A stretch of 64,000 bases of DNA from Aliidiomarina soli (GTDB lineage Bacteria > Pseudomonadota > Gammaproteobacteria > Enterobacterales > Alteromonadaceae). Location of the stretch: NCBI RefSeq assembly GCF_003986975.1, contig NZ_PIPO01000006.1, positions 226,288-290,287 on the forward strand, read 5' to 3'. The notes beneath the pieces were generated by a model, which searched no databases, was not told the DNA's origin, and saw only the letters and a list, made by a program, of their open reading frames with translations. Made by a program: the position numbers and the translations under genes. Below are positions 58,474-64,000 of the stretch, piece after piece; position 1 is the first letter of the stretch, and each line of letters starts with the position of its first letter.

Positions 58474-58656
58474 ATGGCTAAAAAGACAGTTAAAGTAACC
58501 CAAACTAAAAGTGCAATTGGGCGTTTGCCTAAGCACAAAGCGACTCTTCGCGGTTTAGGTTTACGTCGCATTAATCACACTGTTGAGCTGGAAGATACAG
58601 TTTCAGTTCGCGGTATGATTAACCAGGTAAATTACATGGTTAAGGTGGAGGGTTAA
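58474..58656 (+). CDS. rpmD: 50S ribosomal protein L30
   Basis: 60 residues with the L30 signature [20 protein letters not shown]. Seven bases after rpsE and three before rplO. Confidence 0.98.
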   Translation: MAKKTVKVTQTKSAIGRLPKHKATLRGLGLRRINHTVELEDTVSVRGMINQVNYMVKVEG

Positions 58657-58659
58657 GAT

Positions 58660-59094
58660 ATGTTCTTGAATTCATTGACTCCTGCACCAGGCGCGAAAAC
58701 CTCTAAGAAGCGTGTAGGTCGCGGTATTGGTTCTGGCCTGGGTAAAACTGGTGGTCGTGGTCACAAGGGACAAAAGTCTCGCTCAGGTGGCAGCGTGAAA
58801 CCAGGTTTTGAAGGCGGCCAAATGCCAATTCAACGTCGTCTGCCGAAGTTCGGTTTTACCTCGCGTAAAGCGATGGTAACTGCTGAAGTAACTCTGGCAG
58901 AGCTGGCGAAAGTGAACGGTGATACTGCTTCTGTAGCAACGTTGAAAGAACTAGGTTTAATCAAAAAGAACATTCAGTTCGTGAAAGTGGTTAAGTCTGG
59001 CGAAATCAATCGTGCTATCACTGTTCAGGGTGTAAAGGTAACTAAAGGCGCGCGCGAAGCTATCGAAGCGGCCGGCGGTAAAATCGAAGGATAA
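58660..59094 (+). CDS. rplO: 50S ribosomal protein L15
   Basis: 144 residues, as in E. coli. Glycine-rich basic N-terminus ([19 protein letters not shown]) that enters the rRNA core. Confidence 0.99.
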   Translation: MFLNSLTPAPGAKTSKKRVGRGIGSGLGKTGGRGHKGQKSRSGGSVKPGFEGGQMPIQRRLPKFGFTSRKAMVTAEVTLAELAKVNGDTASVATLKELGLIKKNIQFVKVVKSGEINRAITVQGVKVTKGAREAIEAAGGKIEG

Positions 59095-59101
59095 GAGATA
59101 A

Positions 59102-60430
59102 ATGGCTAAACCAGGATTGGAGAACTCCAGCGCAAAGGGCGGCTTGTCTGAGCTCAAATCGCGTTTGCTATTCGTGCTCGGTGCGATCATCGTGTTCCGT
59201 GCTGGCTCTTTTGTGCCTATTCCTGGTATAGATGCCGCCGTTCTGGCTGAACTCTTTTCCCAGCAACAGGACACCATCGTGGCCATGTTTAACATGTTCT
59301 CTGGTGGTGCTCTGGAGCGAGCTTCCATACTCGCGTTGGGAATTATGCCGTACATTTCGGCCTCGATTATTATGCAGCTGTTAACTGTGGTTCATCCAAA
59401 GTTGGCAGAGCTTAAGAAAGAGGGCGAAGCTGGACGACGTAAGATCAGTCAGTATACGCGTTGGGGTACGTTAGTACTTGCTACGTTCCAGTCAATTGGT
59501 ATCGCGACCGGTTTACCAAACCTGATGCCAGGTTTGGTTATTGATCCGGGTTTTGCGTTTTACTTTACTGCGGTTGTTTCTCTGGTTACTGGTACCATGT
59601 TCTTAATGTGGTTAGGTGAACAGATTACCGAGCGTGGGATTGGAAACGGTATCTCAATTATCATCTTTGCCGGGATTGTCGCTGGCCTGCCGTCTGCTAT
59701 CGGTCAAACGATTGAGCAGGCACGTCAAGGCGATTTGAATGTCTTACTGCTGTTTTTAATTGCCGTAATTATTCTGGCCATCACTTATTTTGTAGTATTT
59801 GTTGAGCGCGGACAGCGTCGCATTGTGGTAAACTATGCGAAACGCCAGCAAGGCCGTAAGGTTTTTGCCGCACAAAGCTCGCATCTGCCGCTTAAAGTGA
59901 ATATGGCTGGTGTAATTCCGCCAATTTTTGCATCGAGTATTATTCTGTTTCCAGGTACAATAGCGACCTGGTTTGGACAGGGTGACACTGGTATTGCGAA
60001 TATTCTTCAGGAAGTAGCCTTAACGCTATCACCTGGACAACCGCTTTACGTGATGCTATATGCAGCCGCGATCATCTTTTTCTGTTTCTTCTATACTGCG
60101 TTGGTATTTAACCCTCGCGATACAGCAGATAACCTGAAGAAGTCTGGTGCGTTCATTCCGGGTATTCGCCCAGGTGAGCAAACCTCGCGTTATATCGATA
60201 AAGTAATGACTCGTCTGACACTCGCAGGTGCGTTGTACATTACCTTTATTTGTTTGGTTCCTGAATTCATGATGATTGCGTGGAACGTTCAGTTCTACTT
60301 CGGCGGTACATCTTTGCTGATTATCGTCATCGTGATCATGGATTTCATGGCACAGGTACAAACTCACATGATGTCTCATCAATATGAGTCTGTGCTGAAG
60401 AAAGCGAACCTTAAAGGCTACGGCCGATAA
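59102..60430 (+). CDS. secY: Protein translocase subunit SecY
   Basis: 442 residues with ten membrane segments. It forms the channel of the Sec translocon with SecE and SecG. Conserved features are [23 protein letters not shown] near the plug region, and the cytosolic loops [14 protein letters not shown] and [17 protein letters not shown] that contact SecA and ribosomes. Confidence 0.99.
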   Translation: MAKPGLENSSAKGGLSELKSRLLFVLGAIIVFRAGSFVPIPGIDAAVLAELFSQQQDTIVAMFNMFSGGALERASILALGIMPYISASIIMQLLTVVHPKLAELKKEGEAGRRKISQYTRWGTLVLATFQSIGIATGLPNLMPGLVIDPGFAFYFTAVVSLVTGTMFLMWLGEQITERGIGNGISIIIFAGIVAGLPSAIGQTIEQARQGDLNVLLLFLIAVIILAITYFVVFVERGQRRIVVNYAKRQQGRKVFAAQSSHLPLKVNMAGVIPPIFASSIILFPGTIATWFGQGDTGIANILQEVALTLSPGQPLYVMLYAAAIIFFCFFYTALVFNPRDTADNLKKSGAFIPGIRPGEQTSRYIDKVMTRLTLAGALYITFICLVPEFMMIAWNVQFYFGGTSLLIIVIVIMDFMAQVQTHMMSHQYESVLKKANLKGYGR

Positions 60431-60454
60431 GTTCGCGCGTTACGGAGAGTAGCA

Positions 60455-60568
60455 ATGAAAGTTCGTGCTTCCGTTAAGAAGATCTGCCGTAACTGTAAGG
60501 TTATCCGTCGCAACGGTGTTGTACGTGTAATCTGCAGTGACCCTAAGCATAAGCAACGGCAGGGTTAA
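60455..60568 (+). CDS. rpmJ: 50S ribosomal protein L36 (zinc-ribbon form)
   Basis: 37 residues ([20 protein letters not shown]). The zinc ligands are Cys11, Cys14, Cys27 and His32, so this is the zinc-binding C+ paralogue. E. coli also ends the spc operon with rpmJ. Start 24 bases after secY with GGAG upstream. Confidence 0.97.
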   Translation: MKVRASVKKICRNCKVIRRNGVVRVICSDPKHKQRQG

Positions 60569-60582
60569 GTAAGTGAATCGGT

Positions 60583-60615
60583 CCAGTGCCTAATGGCACT
60601 GGGCTCGGTTTTTAT
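60583..60615 (+). terminator. Terminator-like hairpin after rpmJ
   Basis: CCAGTGCC (60583-60590) pairs with GGCACTGG (60595-60602) across a TAAT loop; GCTCGG and five T follow. The gap before the T-run makes it imperfect, so it may be only a partial stop between spc and alpha. Confidence 0.6.
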
Positions 60616-60644
60616 TTGCATTGAGTCAATCGGTTGAGTATCCT
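60616..60644 (+). promoter_or_regulatory. Promoter of the alpha operon
   Basis: TTGCAT (60616-60621), a 17-base spacer and TATCCT (60639-60644). The short leader to the GTG of rpsM is where S4 binds a pseudoknot in E. coli. Confidence 0.6.
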
Positions 60645-60690
60645 AACGGGCTTTTTACCCGATGACCCTTTAACTATAGGAGATGTGTTA

Positions 60691-61047
60691 GTGGCCCGTA
60701 TCGCTGGCATTAACGTCCCTGACAATAAGCATGCAGTCATTGCATTGACTTCGATTTACGGTGTAGGCCGTACTCGTTCGAAGGCAATCCTTGCAACGAC
60801 TGGTATCGCAGAAACCACTAAAATTGGTTCTTTGTCAGAAGAACAACTGGATCAACTTCGTGAAGCTGTTGCCGTCTACTCTGTAGAAGGCGATTTACGT
60901 CGTGAAGTTTCTATGAATATCAAGCGTTTGATGGACCTCGGTTGTTACCGTGGCCTTCGTCATCGTCGTAGCTTACCTCTTCGTGGACAGCGTACTAAAA
61001 CAAACGCTCGTACTCGTAAAGGTCCGCGTAAACCAATCCGTAAATAA
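60691..61047 (+). CDS. rpsM: 30S ribosomal protein S13
   Basis: 118 residues, the same length as in E. coli, from a GTG at 60691 ([19 protein letters not shown]) with AGGAG upstream; the frame is open further upstream but those residues are not part of S13. E. coli rpsM likewise has a GTG start and S4-controlled translation. Confidence 0.98.
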   Translation: MARIAGINVPDNKHAVIALTSIYGVGRTRSKAILATTGIAETTKIGSLSEEQLDQLREAVAVYSVEGDLRREVSMNIKRLMDLGCYRGLRHRRSLPLRGQRTKTNARTRKGPRKPIRK

Positions 61048-61061
61048 GGGGGAATTGAGCA

Positions 61062-61451
61062 ATGGCTAAGCAACCTACTCGTTCTCGGAAACGCGTTAAA
61101 AAGCAAGTCGCCGATGGCATGGCTCATATCCATGCTTCTTTCAATAACACCATTATCACTATTACCGATCGTCAGGGCAACGCTCTGTCGTGGGCAACCT
61201 CAGGTGGCTCAGGCTTCCGTGGTTCGCGTAAATCTACACCGTTTGCTGCTCAGGTAGCTGCGGAACGTGCTGGTGAAATGGCGAAGGAATACGGCGTTAA
61301 GAATTTAGAAGTGTTTGTGAAGGGCCCAGGTCCAGGTCGTGAATCATCGATTCGTGCTCTGAACGCTGTTGGTTATAAAATCACTAACATTACTGACGTG
61401 ACACCGATTCCTCACAACGGTTGTCGTCCGCCTAAGAAACGTCGCGTTTAA
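61062..61451 (+). CDS. rpsK: 30S ribosomal protein S11
   Basis: 129 residues, as in E. coli. [20 protein letters not shown] and the C-terminal [18 protein letters not shown] are diagnostic. Platform protein near the mRNA exit. Confidence 0.99.
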   Translation: MAKQPTRSRKRVKKQVADGMAHIHASFNNTIITITDRQGNALSWATSGGSGFRGSRKSTPFAAQVAAERAGEMAKEYGVKNLEVFVKGPGPGRESSIRALNAVGYKITNITDVTPIPHNGCRPPKKRRV

Positions 61452-61481
61452 TTGGCGTGAAACGATAGTTGGAGAAAGAAG

Positions 61482-62102
61482 ATGGCTAGATATTTGGGTC
61501 CAAAACTCAAACTGAGTCGTCGCGAAGGAACCGATTTGTTCCTGAAAAGCGGCGTTCGCGCAATTGACACCAAGTGTAAGTTAGAAACTGCACCTGGTCA
61601 GCACGGTGCCCGTCGCGGTCGCCTGTCTGACTACGGCGTTCAGTTACGCGAAAAGCAAAAAGTACGTCGTATGTTCGGCGTGTTAGAAAAGCAGTTCCGT
61701 AATTACTACAAGGAAGCTGCACGTATCAAAGGCAATACAGGTGAGAACCTACTGCAATTGCTTGAGCAGCGTCTTGACAATGTTGTGTACCGTATGGGCT
61801 TTGCAACAACTCGTGCGGAAGCGCGTCAGTTGGTCAGCCATAAAGCTGTAGTCGTTAACGGTCAAGTGGTCAACATTCCTTCATTTAACGTGAAGCCAGA
61901 AGATGTTGTCAGCATTCGTGAGAAAGCTAAAAAGCAGGCACGAATTGCAGCGGCCCTTGAGTTGGCAGAGCAACGTGAAAAGCCAACTTGGGTTGAAGTA
62001 GATAATAAAGCAATGGAAGGGACTTTTAAGCGTCTTCCAGAGCGTACAGATTTATCTGCTGAAATTAACGAACAGTTGATCGTAGAGCTTTACTCTAAGT
62101 AA
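61482..62102 (+). CDS. rpsD: 30S ribosomal protein S4
   Basis: 206 residues, as in E. coli ([20 protein letters not shown]), with an S4 RNA-binding domain ([20 protein letters not shown]). Assembly initiator and, in E. coli, repressor of this operon. Confidence 0.99.
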   Translation: MARYLGPKLKLSRREGTDLFLKSGVRAIDTKCKLETAPGQHGARRGRLSDYGVQLREKQKVRRMFGVLEKQFRNYYKEAARIKGNTGENLLQLLEQRLDNVVYRMGFATTRAEARQLVSHKAVVVNGQVVNIPSFNVKPEDVVSIREKAKKQARIAAALELAEQREKPTWVEVDNKAMEGTFKRLPERTDLSAEINEQLIVELYSK

Positions 62103-62127
62103 GGCTTAAGCATAAAGAGAGGACACA

Positions 62128-63117
62128 ATGCAGGGTTCTGTAACCGAATTTTTAAAACCAAGGTTAGTAGATATTGAACAAGTCGGCGCCAACCATGCCA
62201 AGGTAACCCTTGAGCCGTTGGAGCGCGGATTTGGTCACACGCTAGGAAATGCGCTGCGTCGTATTTTGCTCTCTTCGATGCCCGGTTGTGCGGTCACGGA
62301 AGTTGAGATTGACGGCGTGCAGCATGAATACAGCACGAAAGAGGGTATTCAGGAAGACATTATTGAAATCCTGCTTAACCTTAAAGGCCTTGCCGTTAAA
62401 ATGGACGGCAAAAACGAGGCTACGTTGACCTTGACTAAATCCGGCGCAGGTCCTGTACTTGCAGGCGACATCACCACTGACGGTGACGTTGAAGTCTGTA
62501 ATCCACAGCACATTATCTGTACTTTGACTGGCGACACTGAAGTGTCAATGCGAATCAAGGTAGAGAAAGGTCGTGGTTATGTGCCTGCGAATACTCGTTA
62601 TAATGACGAGGATGAAGATCGTCCAATCGGCCGCTTGCTGGTTGATGCTTCTTTCAGCCCTGTTGAGCGTATCGCATATACAGTGGATTCAGCGCGTGTT
62701 GAACAGCGCACTGACCTGGACAAGCTTGTGATCGATATGGAGACCAATGGTACTCTAGATCCAGAAGAAGCTATCCGTCGTGCTGCGACTATCCTGGCTG
62801 AACAGTTGGAAGCTTTTGTCGAACTACGCGACATGAGTGAACCAGAAGAGAAAGAAGAGAAACCAGAATTCGATCCAATCTTGCTGCGTCCAGTCGATGA
62901 CTTGGAACTGACAGTTCGTTCAGCGAACTGCCTGAAAGCAGAAGCGATTCAATACATTGGTGACCTCGTACAACGTACCGAAGTGGAGCTGTTAAAAACT
63001 CCGAACTTAGGTAAGAAATCGTTAACTGAAATCAAAGACGTTTTGGCGTCGCGTGGTCTGTCTCTGGGTATGCGCCTGGAAAACTGGCCGCCGGCTAGCC
63101 TGATCGACAACGATTAA
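62128..63117 (+). CDS. rpoA: RNA polymerase alpha subunit
   Basis: 329 residues, as in E. coli. The N-terminal dimerisation domain has the [15 protein letters not shown] signature; a linker rich in Glu ([11 protein letters not shown]) joins the C-terminal domain (about 250-329) that contacts UP elements and activators ([20 protein letters not shown]). Confidence 0.99.
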   Translation: MQGSVTEFLKPRLVDIEQVGANHAKVTLEPLERGFGHTLGNALRRILLSSMPGCAVTEVEIDGVQHEYSTKEGIQEDIIEILLNLKGLAVKMDGKNEATLTLTKSGAGPVLAGDITTDGDVEVCNPQHIICTLTGDTEVSMRIKVEKGRGYVPANTRYNDEDEDRPIGRLLVDASFSPVERIAYTVDSARVEQRTDLDKLVIDMETNGTLDPEEAIRRAATILAEQLEAFVELRDMSEPEEKEEKPEFDPILLRPVDDLELTVRSANCLKAEAIQYIGDLVQRTEVELLKTPNLGKKSLTEIKDVLASRGLSLGMRLENWPPASLIDND

Positions 63118-63172
63118 TCGTTCGTACCAGGTATAACCTTGGTATAGAGTTTTATTTAGAAGGGTATAGGTT

Positions 63173-63571
63173 ATGCGCCATCGTAAGAGTGGTCGTCAAC
63201 TCAACCGTAACAGCAGTCATCGTCAAGCGATGTTCCGCAATATGGCTAGTTCTTTAGTGCGCCACGAAGTTATTAAAACTACGTTGCCAAAAGCTAAAGA
63301 ATTACGCCGCGTTATCGAGCCTTTGATCACATTGGCAAAAGAAGACAGCGTTGCAAATCGCCGTCTGGCTTTCGCACGTACACGTGATAAAGAAGTAGTA
63401 GGTAAGCTGTTCAACGATTTAGGTCCACGCTATTCAGAGCGTCCAGGTGGATACACACGTATTATGAAGTGTGGTTTCCGTACTGGTGACACAGCGCCTA
63501 TGGCGTACGTCGAGTTAGTTGACCGTCCAGAAGTTGAAGAAGAAGCTGTTGTAGAAGCAGCTGAAGAATAA
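63173..63571 (+). CDS. rplQ: 50S ribosomal protein L17
   Basis: 132 residues ([20 protein letters not shown]). Ends in an acidic tail ([11 protein letters not shown]). Near the tunnel exit. Last gene of the alpha operon. Confidence 0.99.
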   Translation: MRHRKSGRQLNRNSSHRQAMFRNMASSLVRHEVIKTTLPKAKELRRVIEPLITLAKEDSVANRRLAFARTRDKEVVGKLFNDLGPRYSERPGGYTRIMKCGFRTGDTAPMAYVELVDRPEVEEEAVVEAAEE

Positions 63572-63589
63572 GGTTTAGGCTTTATTCAT

Positions 63590-63621
63590 AAAAAACGGGG
63601 TCCTTGTGACCCCGTTTTTTT
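63590..63621 (+). terminator. Terminator of the alpha operon
   Basis: CGGGGTC (63596-63602) pairs with GACCCCG (63608-63614) across a 5-base loop, extended by A-T pairs, then seven T. Confidence 0.95.
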
Positions 63622-64000
63622 ATGTCTATGTTTTTAGTTCTGGATAAGTAGTTCAGGATAGTCCTAATGAAAGTGCGCTGGAGCGTCCTTGCAGCGCGCA
63701 ACATCCATGTTTTATTAATGTTACATTTATGTGTGCTCTTAGCCAGACTTATTTGCTCGTTTTTTGAACGATTAGCCAATGTCGTACAAAATGAGTTCAA
63801 TTAATGGTCGTTTTGGGTGAAATTTACTCGTTCGATCCTATTTATTGGAAAAAGATCCAAAAAGGGGTTGCGCGCAGCGAGAAGATCTCTATAATTCGCC
63901 TCCGTTGTCAGGGCACATTGAGCGCACAGACAACCCTTGAAGCTCCTGAGTTCATTACGAATTAGTCGAGCACAAGGGCTGAAGAAAAAGTTCAAAATTC
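63622..64000. other. Gene-free stretch at the window end
   Basis: 379 bases without a convincing coding region. It is AT-rich up to about 63860 and then contains a strong promoter at 63868-63895. Content and spacing suit the upstream region of an rRNA operon. Confidence 0.6.
63868..63895 (+). promoter_or_regulatory. rRNA-type sigma-70 promoter near the window end
   Basis: TTGCGC (63868-63873), a 16-base spacer and a perfect TATAAT (63890-63895), followed by TCGCCTCC, a GC-rich discriminator typical of stringently controlled rRNA promoters. AT-rich sequence upstream could serve as an UP element. Transcription heads out of the window. Confidence 0.65.

Overview
The window is 64 kb of gammaproteobacterial core chromosome with about 50% GC. 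The proteins resemble their E. coli counterparts closely, and several E. coli gene neighbourhoods are kept (tolC/nudF-yqiB-parE-parC-plsC, valS-holC-pepA/lptFG, rnr-rlmB, rpsF-priB-rpsR-rplI, dnaB-alr, zur, dusA, S10-spc-alpha). Together with several chemoreceptors and porin-like and DUF885 envelope proteins, this suggests a marine member of the Alteromonadales, perhaps Idiomarinaceae. The family assignment is inference; there is no rRNA in the window to settle it.

Layout. 1-2156: 5' part of putA on the minus strand. 2383-5946: a CYTH phosphatase and glnE. 5943-9175 (minus): lpxL, uppP and tolC, which are envelope genes. 9364-15975: nudF, yqiB, parE, parC, plsC, rraB. 16088-20915 (minus): valS, holC, pepA. 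21097-23273: lptF-lptG, then an RDD membrane protein on the minus strand and a tRNA-Leu(CAA). 24435-32591 is the most accessory-looking part: a lipoprotein, a DUF805 protein, a ferredoxin-NADP reductase, two chemoreceptors, a diguanylate cyclase translationally coupled to a receiver-CheC/CheX protein, and an aldo/keto reductase. 32730-34646 (minus): a DUF885 lipoprotein. 34862-44230: rnr, rlmB, a small membrane protein, rpsF-priB-rpsR-rplI, dnaB and alr. 44314-45256 (minus): cheX and zur. 45349-48186: dusA, a two-gene operon of very small proteins behind a sigma-54-type promoter, and a secreted dipeptidase. 48411-63571: S10, spc and alpha ribosomal operons, with a porin gene inserted exactly between S10 and spc. 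The last 430 bases hold a terminator and a strong rRNA-type promoter that points out of the window.

The most interesting observations are these. (1) dnaB carries a 501-residue intein in its Walker A motif, and a Cro/CI-type helix-turn-helix appears to be nested between the two LAGLIDADG motifs of the intein's endonuclease. (2) Downstream of dusA, where E. coli has the sigma-54/PspF-controlled pspG, there is a complete-looking sigma-54 promoter (paired upstream half-sites, a perfect IHF consensus and -24/-12 elements). It drives an 85-residue protein and an overlapping 44-residue membrane protein, neither of which looks like PspG. (3) The signalling cluster contains a chemoreceptor whose sensor-like domain follows the signalling domain, and a receiver-CheC/CheX fusion coupled to a GGDEF enzyme. 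(4) A porin with its own promoter and terminator sits between two universally conserved ribosomal operons. No insertion sequence, prophage or CRISPR array was seen.
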